This document shows positions 1 through 9,891 of a DNA stretch of 56,542 nt, in pieces. The notes below the pieces were generated by a model that saw nothing but the letters and a program-made list of their open reading frames with translations, made no database searches and was not told where the DNA came from. This stretch comes from Patescibacteria group bacterium. Lineage in GTDB: Bacteria > Patescibacteriota > Patescibacteriia > Patescibacteriales > UBA12465. The position numbers were made by a program, and so were the translations under genes. The stretch spans positions 1-56,542 of the forward strand of contig JAQUWT010000006.1 of the NCBI GenBank assembly GCA_028692765.1, written 5' to 3'. Positions within the stretch are counted from its first letter, which is position 1. Each line of letters begins with the position of its first letter.

Positions 1-524
1 ACTCCGGACCGGGCAAGACGATGCAGCTACTGCGCTATCTGGGCGAGGGCAAGAATCTGGTTTTGGTATCGGATGCCGGCACTCCGGGAATATCTGACCC
101 CGGTTCGGCTTTAGTCGCCGCTGCTTTATCTGAGTATGGCGAGGAATTAACCATCACGCCTTTACCGGGACCGAGCGCCCTTATCAGTGCTTTATCAATT
201 TCCGGCTGGCCGGTCGATCGTTTTACTTTTTTCGGTTTTTTGCCCCATAAAAAAGGCCGGCAGACGATGCTAAAAGATATTTTAGGCAGCTCCTATCCCT
301 CGGTTTTTTATGAGTCAAAACACCGCTTAGCTAAATGTTTGCGGGAAATAATCGCTCTTCAGGCCGAGAGCGGCCAAGCAGTGGAAATGATTCTAGCCAG
401 AGAATTAACTAAGATGTTTGAAAGCATTTATCGCGGTTCTCCGGAGGAATTATCGGATTTATTGGCAAAAGACCTTGATATGCAAAAAGGGGAGTTTGTC
501 GTTTTGCTCAGAAAAATAAAATAG
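1..524 (+). CDS. rsmI: 16S rRNA (cytidine-2'-O)-methyltransferase RsmI, 5'-truncated by window edge
   Basis: Open reading frame continues from the window edge; LVSDAGTPGISDPG motif and PGPSALISALSISGWPVDRFTFFGFLPHK typical of RsmI. Confidence 0.9.
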   Translation, partial: SGPGKTMQLLRYLGEGKNLVLVSDAGTPGISDPGSALVAAALSEYGEELTITPLPGPSALISALSISGWPVDRFTFFGFLPHKKGRQTMLKDILGSSYPSVFYESKHRLAKCLREIIALQAESGQAVEMILARELTKMFESIYRGSPEELSDLLAKDLDMQKGEFVVLLRKIK

Positions 525-528
525 ATTT

Positions 529-1983
529 ATGTCTAAAGAAAATAATTTTTATATTACCACCACTTTACCTTATACCAATTCCGATCCTCATATCGGTTTT
601 GCCGCCGAACTTATCAAAGCTGATGTTATTGCCCGCTGGCAAAATCTTGCCGGCAAGCAAGTTGTTTTTAATACCGGCACCGATGAGCACGGCTTAAAAA
701 TTTGGCAGCAAGCAGAAGCGGCCGGTTTGACTCCTCGGGCTTATTGCGACCCTTATGCCGCCCGTTTCGCTTCTTTGAAGGAAGCTTTAAATTTAAGTTT
801 TACCAATTTTATCCGCACCTCCGATAGGAACCATGAACAAGCGGCGCAGGAATTTTGGCGCCGCTGCGCTAAAAACGGCGATATCTATAAAAAGACTTAT
901 AGCGTTAAATATTGTGTCGGTTGTGAATTGGAGAAAACAGAATCCGAGCTGATTGACGGCCGCTGCCCCTTGCATCCAAACAGGGAATTGGAGTTGATTG
1001 AAGAGGATAATTATTTTTTCAGATTTTCCAAATACCAGCAGCCCCTCCTCGATTTCTATCAGAATCATCCTGACTTTGTGGTGCCCAGTCATCGCTTTAC
1101 GGAAATCAAGAATTTTATCGCCGCCGGTTTGCAAGATTTTAGCATTTCCCGTTTAAAGGCGAAGATGCCCAACGGCGTGCCTGTCCCCGGGGATGATGAA
1201 CAGGTGATGTATGTCTGGTTTGACGCCTTGGTTAATTACATTTCGACTTTAGGCTGGCCCGATGATGAAGAAAATTTCCAAGCTTTTTGGCCGGCCGTTC
1301 AAGTTTGCGGAAAAGATAATTTGCGCCAGCAGACGGCGATGTGGCCGGCGATGCTTCTATCCGCCGGTTTGCCCTTAGCGCGCCAAGTGCTAATTTTTGG
1401 TTTTCTAACGGCTAATGGCCAGAAAATTAGCAAGAGCCTGGGAAATGGCGTTGATCCTTTTGACCTGTTAGGTAAATATGGCGCTGATGCTTTGCGCTAT
1501 TATCTGTTAACGGAAATACCTCCTTTCGAAGATGGGGATTTTTCCGAAGAAAGATTGATTCAGAAATATAATGCCGATTTAGCTAATGGCCTGGGCAATC
1601 TTGTGGCGCGCGTCAGCAACCTCTTGGAAAAAAATAATATTACCACTTCTTTGCGGGCGGATGACGGCGCCGCGGCCGTTTATTTGTCTCAAGAGGCAAA
1701 TCTTTCTTCTTATCAGTTCAGCCGCACGCTGCAGTCGATTTGGCAGGATATTGCCGCTTGCAATGAAGAGTTGAGCGCCCGTGCTCCTTGGAAATTGGCG
1801 GCCAAGGAAGAGATAGCGGCGGTTTTACTTCCTCTAGCAGAGAGAATTTTAGGCATTGCCACCCGGCTGCAGCCTTTTTTACCGTCGACCGCGCAACGAA
1901 TTATCTCTCAATTTACGCAAGTCCAAATTATTAAAGGCGAGGTTTTGTTTCCGCGCTTGGACGCGGCCGCAAAAACCGCTTAA
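529..1983 (+). CDS. metG: methionyl-tRNA synthetase
   Basis: TTTLPYTNSDPHIGFAAE, NTGTDEHGLK, and KISKSLGN (KMSKS-type) motifs; 484 aa. Confidence 0.95.
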   Translation: MSKENNFYITTTLPYTNSDPHIGFAAELIKADVIARWQNLAGKQVVFNTGTDEHGLKIWQQAEAAGLTPRAYCDPYAARFASLKEALNLSFTNFIRTSDRNHEQAAQEFWRRCAKNGDIYKKTYSVKYCVGCELEKTESELIDGRCPLHPNRELELIEEDNYFFRFSKYQQPLLDFYQNHPDFVVPSHRFTEIKNFIAAGLQDFSISRLKAKMPNGVPVPGDDEQVMYVWFDALVNYISTLGWPDDEENFQAFWPAVQVCGKDNLRQQTAMWPAMLLSAGLPLARQVLIFGFLTANGQKISKSLGNGVDPFDLLGKYGADALRYYLLTEIPPFEDGDFSEERLIQKYNADLANGLGNLVARVSNLLEKNNITTSLRADDGAAAVYLSQEANLSSYQFSRTLQSIWQDIAACNEELSARAPWKLAAKEEIAAVLLPLAERILGIATRLQPFLPSTAQRIISQFTQVQIIKGEVLFPRLDAAAKTA

Positions 1984-1988
1984 AATAT

Positions 1989-2504
1989 ATGTCTTATTTC
2001 GACATCGCTCTCTTGATAGTTTTAGCCGGTTTTGTTTTTAACGGCTTGACTAAGGGTTTAATCAGGCTCTTAGGCAATATCGTCGGCCTGCTTCTGGGCG
2101 CTTTCATTGCCGGCCATTTTTATCTCCAGTTTTATGAATGGAGCCAGCATCTTTTCGGCGGGCGCGAAAGTCTGGGAAAAGTTTTGTCTTTTATTATCGT
2201 TTTTATCGCCGCCACTCTGATTATTGATTGGATATTCGTAATTCTGGAAAAGATTTTCAATCTCATCTCCATCATTCCTTTTACTAAAATGATTAACCGC
2301 CTGCTTGGCGGCGCGCTTGGCTTTTTGGAGGGCTCGCTGTTTATCGGCTTGATTTTATTCGTCATCTCCCGCTATGCCTGGATTGGCAGTCTTTTTGGGG
2401 ACCATTTGCTGTCTTCTCAGGTGGCGCCCTTTTTCCTCTCCGTCGTTAATATTGCCATGCCCTTTTTGCCGACTGCGTTAAAAGCCTTGCAATCTTTAAT
2501 TTAG
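1989..2504 (+). CDS. CvpA family membrane protein
   Basis: Four hydrophobic segments and CvpA-like pattern (FDIALLIVLAGFVFNGLTKGLIRLLGNIVGLLLGAFIA). Confidence 0.75.
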   Translation: MSYFDIALLIVLAGFVFNGLTKGLIRLLGNIVGLLLGAFIAGHFYLQFYEWSQHLFGGRESLGKVLSFIIVFIAATLIIDWIFVILEKIFNLISIIPFTKMINRLLGGALGFLEGSLFIGLILFVISRYAWIGSLFGDHLLSSQVAPFFLSVVNIAMPFLPTALKALQSLI

Positions 2505-2507
2505 CTT

Positions 2508-3101
2508 ATGAAAATAGCGTCAATGAAGGCGGCTGACAATCCCGTTTTTCTTCGTGATTTGGTAGTCTTGTTAAATCGGGGAAAGGTAGCGATGCTGCCG
2601 ACCGATACCGTTTACGGGTTCTCTTGCCGGGCCGATAGCGCGGCGGCGATTGCTAAGATTTTTTCTTTGAAATCAAGAGATGCGAGCAAACCTTTACTGG
2701 TTTTGGTTTCAAGTTTGGCGATGGCTAAAAAATTTTGTTTTATCAACCAAGTTCAGTCGGAAAAATTGAAAAAAATATGGGCGCAGGCGCGTCCGACTTC
2801 GGTCTTACTGCCTCATCGCGGCTTATTGCCAAAAAGTTTAACTGCCGAGAGCCCTTATTTGGCGGTGCGTTTGCCCAAAAGTATTTTTTTGCGTAAAATA
2901 GTAAGAGCTTTAGCTTGTCCTTTAGTTTCAAGCAGCGCCAATCTCAGCGGCGAAGAAATATTAGCGCCCGAAGAAGCGGCCAAGATATTTTCCGGACGCA
3001 AGGACTTGGCTTTAATCGTGGCGGGAGGGTCGAATAAGAGGGCCGCTTCCCGTTTGCTGCTCTTGGAAAAAAATGGCAGTTTTAAAATATTAAGGAGATA
3101 A
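2508..3101 (+). CDS. tsaC: L-threonylcarbamoyladenylate synthase (Sua5/YciO/YrdC family)
   Basis: MLPTDTVYGFSCRADS, KSRDASKPLLVLV, SSSANLSGE motifs. Confidence 0.85.
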   Translation: MKIASMKAADNPVFLRDLVVLLNRGKVAMLPTDTVYGFSCRADSAAAIAKIFSLKSRDASKPLLVLVSSLAMAKKFCFINQVQSEKLKKIWAQARPTSVLLPHRGLLPKSLTAESPYLAVRLPKSIFLRKIVRALACPLVSSSANLSGEEILAPEEAAKIFSGRKDLALIVAGGSNKRAASRLLLLEKNGSFKILRR

Positions 3102-3106
3102 TAAAT

Positions 3107-4339
3107 ATGGAAAATAATTACGAAAATAAAGACAGGCGGGTTTGGCCGCGCTGGCTGCTTATCATTTTATTGATGGGAGCTTCATTTGCCGCCGGCATTT
3201 CCTGGTCTCAGCCTGCTGAAAATTCCAAACAGCTAGCTTATTCTCCAGAAGCTTTGAAAGCCGACAGCGGCTCTAATTTTAATTTCAATCTTTATTGGGA
3301 GGTTTGGGACCGCTTGAAGAGCGATTATGTTGATAAGAATAAGATTAAAGATGAAGACATGTTTTATGGTTCTTTGCGCGGGCTGGCCGCTTCAATGGAT
3401 GACCCTTATACTATTTTTATGGACCCGGAGGAAGCGCAGGAATTTTCCGACGATCTTTCCGGTACTTTTGAGGGTATCGGTGCTGAAGTGGGCATGCGCA
3501 ACGATTTAATTACCGTGATTGCGCCCTTGGCGGGAATGCCGGCGGAGAAAGCGGGTATCAGGGCAGGGGACAAGATTTACGCCATTAATAGCGAGAGCAC
3601 TATCGGTTTGGGCGTTGATGAGGCCGTGAAGAAAATTCGCGGTCCCAAGGGAACCGAAGTGGTGCTAACTATCATCCGCCAAGACGAGGAGAAGCCTTTG
3701 GATATAAAAATTATCCGCGACCAGATTTTTGTAAAAAGCGTTAAAACTGAAGTCCGCAAAGACGGTGTTATGGTGATTACTGTCAGTAATTTTAACGATG
3801 ATACCCTAGATTTATTCAATCAGGCGATAGAAACAGCTTTGACCAAGAATCCCAAAGGTTTAATTTTGGATTTGCGCAATAACCCCGGCGGTTATCTGGA
3901 TACGGCTATTTCTATGGCCAGCGCTTGGGTGAAGGAGGGGCCGGTAGTAGTTGAACAATTCGGCGAAGGCAAGCGGCAGGAATATTTCGCCACGGGCAAC
4001 AATCGCTTAGGAAGCTTTAAAACCGTGGTCTTAATTAACGGCGGCAGCGCTTCCGCTTCGGAAATAGTAGCCGGCGCCTTGCGGGATTATAAGAAGGCGA
4101 CCATTGTCGGAGAGCAGTCATACGGCAAGGGTTCCGTCCAAAGTTTGCGTGATTTGAGTGATGGCTCCGCTTTAAAGGTTACCGTCGCCAAATGGCTCAC
4201 GCCGAATGGAGACTTCATTAACGATAAAGGCATCAGCCCCGATGTTGAGGTTAAATTAAGCAAAGATGATTTGAATAAGAATGTCGACCCTCAGATGAAT
4301 AAAGCTTTAGAGCTTATCTTAAAAAATAATAATAAATAA
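3107..4339 (+). CDS. C-terminal processing peptidase, S41 family with PDZ domain
   Basis: N-terminal TM, PDZ (GIGAEVG...AGIRAGDKI), catalytic NGGSASASEIVAGAL and GKGSVQ. Confidence 0.92.
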   Translation: MENNYENKDRRVWPRWLLIILLMGASFAAGISWSQPAENSKQLAYSPEALKADSGSNFNFNLYWEVWDRLKSDYVDKNKIKDEDMFYGSLRGLAASMDDPYTIFMDPEEAQEFSDDLSGTFEGIGAEVGMRNDLITVIAPLAGMPAEKAGIRAGDKIYAINSESTIGLGVDEAVKKIRGPKGTEVVLTIIRQDEEKPLDIKIIRDQIFVKSVKTEVRKDGVMVITVSNFNDDTLDLFNQAIETALTKNPKGLILDLRNNPGGYLDTAISMASAWVKEGPVVVEQFGEGKRQEYFATGNNRLGSFKTVVLINGGSASASEIVAGALRDYKKATIVGEQSYGKGSVQSLRDLSDGSALKVTVAKWLTPNGDFINDKGISPDVEVKLSKDDLNKNVDPQMNKALELILKNNNK

Positions 4340-4386
4340 AATTAATAAGGCGATAAGGCGTTTTAGGCGCTGCTATATTTTTTCTT

Positions 4387-6069
4387 ATGCAAAAAGCCAA
4401 AACATCCAGACTTAAATCTAAAAAAGAGGCATTAAAACCCAAGTTCATCTTCGTAGTCGGCGGCGTAATGTCGGGCGTCGGCAAGGGGGTCAGCACGGCT
4501 TCTATCGGCCAGATTCTGCAGGCGCGCGGCTATCAGGTTAGCGCCATCAAGATGGATCCATATATCAATGTCGATGCCGGAACAATGAATCCAATTGAAC
4601 ACGGCGAAGTTTTCGTGACTGAAGACGGCGATGAAACCGATCAAGATTTAGGCAATTACGAGCGTTTTTTGAATAAAAATATCTACCGGGAGAATTATAT
4701 GACTACCGGTCGTATTTATCAGACTGTTATCAACCGTGAACGTAATTTGGAATATAAAGGAAAGTGCGTGCAGGTCGTGCCGCATATTCCGATGGAAATC
4801 CGCCGCCGGATAGATGCGGCCGTAGCAAAAAGCAATGCGGAAGTAATGATTATTGAAATTGGCGGCACCGTCGGGGAATATGAAAATCTGTTATTCTTAG
4901 AAGCGGCCAGGGTGATGAAGCTCTATAATCCCAAGGATGTCTTGTTCGTAATGGTTTCCTATTTGCCCGTGCCCAATAAAATCGGAGAGATGAAGACGAA
5001 GCCCACTCAGCATGCTGTCAGAAGCTTGAATAGCGCCGGCATTCAGCCTGACTTTTTAATTGCCCGCAGCGAACAGCCGATAGATAGCGCGCGCAAAGAG
5101 AAATTGGCCATCCATTGCAATGTGGCTATCACCGATGTCATTGCCGCTCCCGATGCCGATTCTATCTACGATATTCCTTTGAATTTTGAAAAAGAAAATC
5201 TTGGTTCTAGAATTTTAGAGAAGCTTAATTTGCCGGTTCGCAATCGCGAGCCTAAGAACGAGGCCTGGAAGAAATTCGTTAGCGCCTCTAAAAGCGGCAA
5301 GCAGTCGGTAGAGATAGGAATTGTCGGTAAATATTTTGCGACCGGCGATTTTAATCTCACAGATTCCTATATTTCTGTTATTGAATCGGTTAAGCATGCC
5401 GCCGCCGCTAATCACTGCAAGGTACATTTGCATTGGTTGAGCGCCGAAGACGTAGAAAAGAATGGCGTTTCCGTCTTAAAGGGCATGGACGGCTTAATTA
5501 TTCCTCAGGGCTGGGGAGGACGCGGCGCTGAGGGTAAGATTGCCGCCATTAAGTACTGTCGGGAAAAGAAAATTCCTTATTTTGGACTTTGTTACGGCAT
5601 GCAGATGGCGGTGATTGAATTTGCCCGCAATGTCGCCGGCTTGAAAGAAGCTAATTCGGCCGAAGTCAATCCCAAAACTCCCGACCCGGTTATCCATATT
5701 ATGCCCGGCCAAGAAAAATTAATCGCCGAGAAGGGCTATGGCGGCACTATCCGTTTGGGCGGCTGGCCTTGCCGATTGCAAGCCGGGACGCGTTTATCCT
5801 CAGCTTATGCTAAATATACAAAAGATAAAATTGTTTCTGAACGCCACCGCCATCGCTATGAATTCAATAATGATTATCGGACGCGTTTTGAAAAATTAGG
5901 TTTGATTGTCGCCGGCACTTCTCCGGATGGCCAGATTGTCGAAGCGATTGAATTGAAAAATCATCCCTTTTTTGTCGGTGTCCAATTTCATCCCGAGTAT
6001 ATTTCTCGTCCCCTATCTCCTCACCCCCTATTTGTTGCTTTCGTTGGCGCTTGTTTGCAGAAAAAATAA
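4387..6069 (+). CDS. pyrG: CTP synthase
   Basis: KFIFVVGGVMSGVGKG, MDPYINVDAGTMNP, glutaminase FGLCYGMQ and FHPEY. Confidence 0.96.
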   Translation: MQKAKTSRLKSKKEALKPKFIFVVGGVMSGVGKGVSTASIGQILQARGYQVSAIKMDPYINVDAGTMNPIEHGEVFVTEDGDETDQDLGNYERFLNKNIYRENYMTTGRIYQTVINRERNLEYKGKCVQVVPHIPMEIRRRIDAAVAKSNAEVMIIEIGGTVGEYENLLFLEAARVMKLYNPKDVLFVMVSYLPVPNKIGEMKTKPTQHAVRSLNSAGIQPDFLIARSEQPIDSARKEKLAIHCNVAITDVIAAPDADSIYDIPLNFEKENLGSRILEKLNLPVRNREPKNEAWKKFVSASKSGKQSVEIGIVGKYFATGDFNLTDSYISVIESVKHAAAANHCKVHLHWLSAEDVEKNGVSVLKGMDGLIIPQGWGGRGAEGKIAAIKYCREKKIPYFGLCYGMQMAVIEFARNVAGLKEANSAEVNPKTPDPVIHIMPGQEKLIAEKGYGGTIRLGGWPCRLQAGTRLSSAYAKYTKDKIVSERHRHRYEFNNDYRTRFEKLGLIVAGTSPDGQIVEAIELKNHPFFVGVQFHPEYISRPLSPHPLFVAFVGACLQKK

Positions 6070-6084
6070 TATTATTGCTTAATA

Positions 6085-6117
6085 AAAAATACCCCGCTAT
6101 CAACGGGGTATTTTTTT
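6085..6117. terminator. bidirectional intrinsic terminator between pyrG and rpmA
   Basis: aataaaaaaTACCCCGctatcaaCGGGGTAttttttt. Confidence 0.85.
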
Positions 6118-6138
6118 ATGTAAGGTTTTATCTGACAA

Positions 6139-6411
6139 TTATTTAACGCTGACAATTTTTGTGCTTTTGAGTTTGCCGTTAAATTTTTTGAGTTTTTTGG
6201 TGCTGAATTTTACCTTGCCACCGGCCACGGCGAAGAGCGTATCGTCGTTACCGCGACGGACGTTTTCTCCCGGATGGTATTTGGTTCCGCGTTGGCGGAT
6301 AATGATGTTGCCAGCTTTAGCGATTTGACCGTCAGACAGTTTAACGCCTAAGCGTTTGCTTTCTGAATCACGGCCTAGGGCAGTTGAGCCGCCGGCTTTT
6401 TTATGTGCCAT
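6139..6411 (-). CDS. rpmA: 50S ribosomal protein L27
   Basis: [29 protein letters not shown]...[28 protein letters not shown]. Confidence 0.97.
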   Translation of the reverse strand: MAHKKAGGSTALGRDSESKRLGVKLSDGQIAKAGNIIIRQRGTKYHPGENVRRGNDDTLFAVAGGKVKFSTKKLKKFNGKLKSTKIVSVK

Positions 6412-6610
6412 ACAGATTTCAGGACTGGCGCCGTCTTAATAAAAAGAAAACGGCCAGCCGCTTTTTCATAAATATTTTTAAGCAATAAAGCTAATATAAC
6501 AAAATATTTTATCATTGTCAACTTTTGGCAGATTAGGCTTAGTCTTGCTTAAAGGGGGAGAAATTATAGTTTTTAGACTCGGTTTTTTGGCTGTTATTTT
6601 TTTAAATATA

Positions 6611-6619
6611 TGCTATAAT
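6611..6619 (+). promoter_or_regulatory. extended -10 promoter element upstream of the ferredoxin gene
   Basis: TGCTATAAT in an intergenic region about 70 bp before the start codon. Confidence 0.5.
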
Positions 6620-6687
6620 TTTAATGTTAATTTTAAATAAAGAAAGGCGGCAGGCAGGAGCGTGTCGATTTTCCTATATTAAATAAT

Positions 6688-6858
6688 ATGATTAAAGTTG
6701 ACCAAGAAAAATGCATCGGCTGCGGCTTATGTGCCGGTATTTGTCCGGAAACATTTCAGATGAATGCCGAGGGCAAATCCGAGCCCGTTTCTCAGGAAGT
6801 TTCTAATTGTGCCCAGAACGCGGGAGCTAGCTGCCCGGTTGGCGCTATCAGCCTTTAA
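6688..6858 (+). CDS. 4Fe-4S ferredoxin, 56 aa (not in the supplied ORF track)
   Basis: Hand translation: MIKVDQEKCIGCGLCAGICPETFQMNAEGKSEPVSQEVSNCAQNAGASCPVGAISL; CxxCxxC and CPV motifs. Confidence 0.88.
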   Translation: MIKVDQEKCIGCGLCAGICPETFQMNAEGKSEPVSQEVSNCAQNAGASCPVGAISL

Positions 6859-6860
6859 TT

Positions 6861-7337
6861 ATGCCCGGAGAGAATAAAATCGAGCAAGCTCCTATTAATA
6901 CGCCCGAGCAATCTTTGGAGAGCGGTAATTTTGAAAACAGCCAAGAGAAAGTTTTGCTAAGACCGGTTGAGAAGAAAAATGATAAATTGCGCCCCGATTT
7001 GTCTGTCAAGGCGCCGGTGGCGCCAGTTTCAACCAAGATTAGTAGCGGCGATGCCCATTCCCAGCAATTGCAGGCGATTGAAAATATCATGTCATCCGGT
7101 TTAGATCAGGTATTTTTGCAGATGAATCCGCAAGAGCAGAAGCGTTTTAAGGAGGAGGGAGAAAAAACCGCTAATAAAATCAGCCTCCTTTTGGATAAAG
7201 CGAAGGTCGGAGTTGATAAGATAATTTCTTTGATTAAGCGCTGGCTCGGTCTGATTCCCCATACCAATAAATTCTTTTTAGAACAAGAAGCTAAAATCAA
7301 AGCGGATAATATTTTAAAAATAAAGCGCAATCTTTAG
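6861..7337 (+). CDS. hypothetical protein directly upstream of the VirD4/HerA-like ATPase
   Basis: 158 aa ORF in tight head-to-tail spacing with both neighbours. Confidence 0.7.
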   Translation: MPGENKIEQAPINTPEQSLESGNFENSQEKVLLRPVEKKNDKLRPDLSVKAPVAPVSTKISSGDAHSQQLQAIENIMSSGLDQVFLQMNPQEQKRFKEEGEKTANKISLLLDKAKVGVDKIISLIKRWLGLIPHTNKFFLEQEAKIKADNILKIKRNL

Positions 7338-7340
7338 TCT

Positions 7341-9872
7341 ATGGCTTCCTTTTTAGACAATTTAATCACTTTTTCCAAGAGCGATAGCGGCGCTGTTATC
7401 TTGGCATTTGTATTTTTGCTGGCAGCTATCGCTTTTTTTGCGGGCCTTATTTTTATTTTCCGTTTTTTTGTCCGCCGTTTTGCCACCGATAATGCTTATT
7501 TTAATCATCAGATTTTTTTAATCAGATTGCCCAAAGAAAAGCCCCAGGATGAGAATAAAGATTTTTCTCTGCAGCAGATGCGGGAGGAAATTGCCAGGGG
7601 GGAAACAATTTTTGCCAGTATCGGCGGTTTAAAGGCGCAACGCGGTTTTACCGCTTGGCTGCTGGGACGCAATGACCATTTTGCTTTCGAAATTGTCGCC
7701 AATCGCCATAAGATTGCTTTTTACGCGGCCGCCCCGCGGGCTTTATCGCGGTATCTGGAACAACAGATTACTGCTCATTACCCGGAAGCTGTTATTGAAG
7801 AAATTGAAGATTATAATGTTTTTGGCATGAGCGGCCAGGTGGTGGCCGCTTCTTTAAAAACTAGAAAGCATTTCGCTCTGCCTTTGCGCACTTATCAGAA
7901 AATAGAGGTTGACCCGCTTGATTCTTTGATAAATATCATGTCTAAGCTAGATAAGGACGAGAGCGTCGCCGTTCAGTATGTCGTGCGTAGCGCCAACGGA
8001 GCTTGGCATCGTCAGCTAAGAAACATAGTAAAAAGAATACATGAAAAAAATTCTGTCCGTGAAGGCATCAGCGGCGGCGGCATCTCCAAGGTTTTTTCCT
8101 CCATCGGCGATGTCTTGGGGGCCGGCGTCAAAAATGAAGCGAAGAATTTGAACGAATCCGCGCCCAAGCGCCTTTCCGCCTTAGAGGAGGAAACAGTGAA
8201 ATCCATTGAAGAGAAAAATCTCCGCGCTGGTCTCGATGTCAATCTCAGGATAGTCGTTTCTTGCCCTAGCAAAGAGCGGGCTAATGCCTATTTGGAGAAT
8301 GTCGCCAGTGTTTTTACCGAATATAATAATTACAGCTATGGCAATAATTTTTCCCGCTCCCTTAAAAGCGGGCAGGAAAGGCAAATTAAAGATTTTATCT
8401 ATCGTCGTTTTCGCGAGGACTACTCTTTCCTGTTAAACACGGAAGAGCTGACTAGCGTTTTCCATCTGCCTTTAAAGCACATGGAGACGCCCAATATTTT
8501 ATGGCTCACCGCCAAAAATGCGCCGGCCCCAGCTGATTTACCGGGAGAAGGCTTGCTTTTGGGCGAGAATGTTTATCGCGGCGTCAAGAAGGATATTAGA
8601 ATAAAGCGTCAAGACAGGCGCCGGCATACTTATATTATTGGTAAATCCGGTGTTGGTAAGTCGGTCTTATTGGCCAATATGGCGATTCAGGATATTCAAA
8701 ACGGGGAAGGCGTCTGCGTACTCGATCCCCATGGCGATTTAATCGAAGATATTTTACAGCGCATGCCTCCGGAAAGAGCAGAGGATGTCGTAATTTTTTC
8801 TCCGGCTGATTTGGAAAGGCCCTTGGCTTTAAATTTATTGGAATATGACCCTCGTTATCCCGAGCAGAAAAGTTTTGTGATTAACGAGATGATTGGTATT
8901 TTTGATAAACTGTATGACTTGAAACAAACGGGCGGACCGATGTTCGAGCAATATATGCGCAACGCTCTCTTGTTAATTATGGAAGACCCGGAGAGCGGTT
9001 CTACCTTAATGGAGATACCGAAAGTTTTGTCGGACGAAAATTTCCGCCGCTTGAAATTATCCCGTTGCCATAATCGAACCGTTATTGATTTTTGGAAAAA
9101 AGAAGCAGAGAAGGCGGGCGGCGATGCCGCTTTGGCCAATATTGTCCCTTATATCACCTCTAAGCTCACGGCTTTCATTTCCAATGATATGATGCGCCCG
9201 ATTATCGGCCAGCAGAAAAGCTCCTTTAATTTCCGTGATTTGATGGATAGGCAGAAAATTTTGTTGATTGACTTGCCTAAAGGCGTCGTGGGCGAAATGA
9301 ACGCCTATCTCTTAGGCATGATTATTGTCGGTAAGATTTTGATGGCGGCTTTGTCGCGCACCGATATGCCGGCCGATGCGCGTAAAGATTTTTATTTATA
9401 TATTGATGAGTTTCAGAATTTTACCACCAATTCAATTTGTCAGATATTGTCTGAAGCCCGTAAATATGCCTTAAATCTGATTATTGCCCATCAGTATATC
9501 GGTCAATTAAGCAAGAATAACAATACGGAAATCAAAGATGCCGTTTTCGGTAATGTCGGCACGATGGTTGCTTTTAAAATAGGTACCGAAGATGCGGAAT
9601 TTTTAGTAAAAGAATTTGCTCCGGTGTTTAATGCCTATGATTTGATTAATATTGACAAAGGTACGGCTTATATTAAATTATTGGTGGACAATAGTCCTAG
9701 CCGGCCTTTTTCTATGAAAACCATTTGGCCGCTTCTCGGGGTCAGGCGTGAGGGCATCTCTGCAAAAATAAGGTCTTTAAGCCGTTTGAAATTCGGCCAG
9801 GACCGGACGATTGTAGAGGCCGATATTATCAGGCGGACAGAGACGCCGGCGCCTGATGCGCGCCCAGTTTAA
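7341..9872 (+). CDS. membrane-anchored VirD4/TraG-HerA-like (type IV secretion / DNA transfer) ATPase
   Basis: N-terminal TM; Walker A IIGKSGVGKSVLL; VLDPHGDLIEDIL; Walker B FYLYIDEFQNF; IIAHQYIGQL. Confidence 0.85.
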   Translation: MASFLDNLITFSKSDSGAVILAFVFLLAAIAFFAGLIFIFRFFVRRFATDNAYFNHQIFLIRLPKEKPQDENKDFSLQQMREEIARGETIFASIGGLKAQRGFTAWLLGRNDHFAFEIVANRHKIAFYAAAPRALSRYLEQQITAHYPEAVIEEIEDYNVFGMSGQVVAASLKTRKHFALPLRTYQKIEVDPLDSLINIMSKLDKDESVAVQYVVRSANGAWHRQLRNIVKRIHEKNSVREGISGGGISKVFSSIGDVLGAGVKNEAKNLNESAPKRLSALEEETVKSIEEKNLRAGLDVNLRIVVSCPSKERANAYLENVASVFTEYNNYSYGNNFSRSLKSGQERQIKDFIYRRFREDYSFLLNTEELTSVFHLPLKHMETPNILWLTAKNAPAPADLPGEGLLLGENVYRGVKKDIRIKRQDRRRHTYIIGKSGVGKSVLLANMAIQDIQNGEGVCVLDPHGDLIEDILQRMPPERAEDVVIFSPADLERPLALNLLEYDPRYPEQKSFVINEMIGIFDKLYDLKQTGGPMFEQYMRNALLLIMEDPESGSTLMEIPKVLSDENFRRLKLSRCHNRTVIDFWKKEAEKAGGDAALANIVPYITSKLTAFISNDMMRPIIGQQKSSFNFRDLMDRQKILLIDLPKGVVGEMNAYLLGMIIVGKILMAALSRTDMPADARKDFYLYIDEFQNFTTNSICQILSEARKYALNLIIAHQYIGQLSKNNNTEIKDAVFGNVGTMVAFKIGTEDAEFLVKEFAPVFNAYDLINIDKGTAYIKLLVDNSPSRPFSMKTIWPLLGVRREGISAKIRSLSRLKFGQDRTIVEADIIRRTETPAPDARPV

Positions 9873-9891
9873 TTGATATTAATTTTAAGAT

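Noticed and set aside
793-1134. Antisense ORF inside metG, and many similar ones (10005-10391, 38851-39270, 44984-45409)
   Set aside because: They lie fully opposite strongly supported genes and show no recognisable domains; a normal by-product of long real ORFs.
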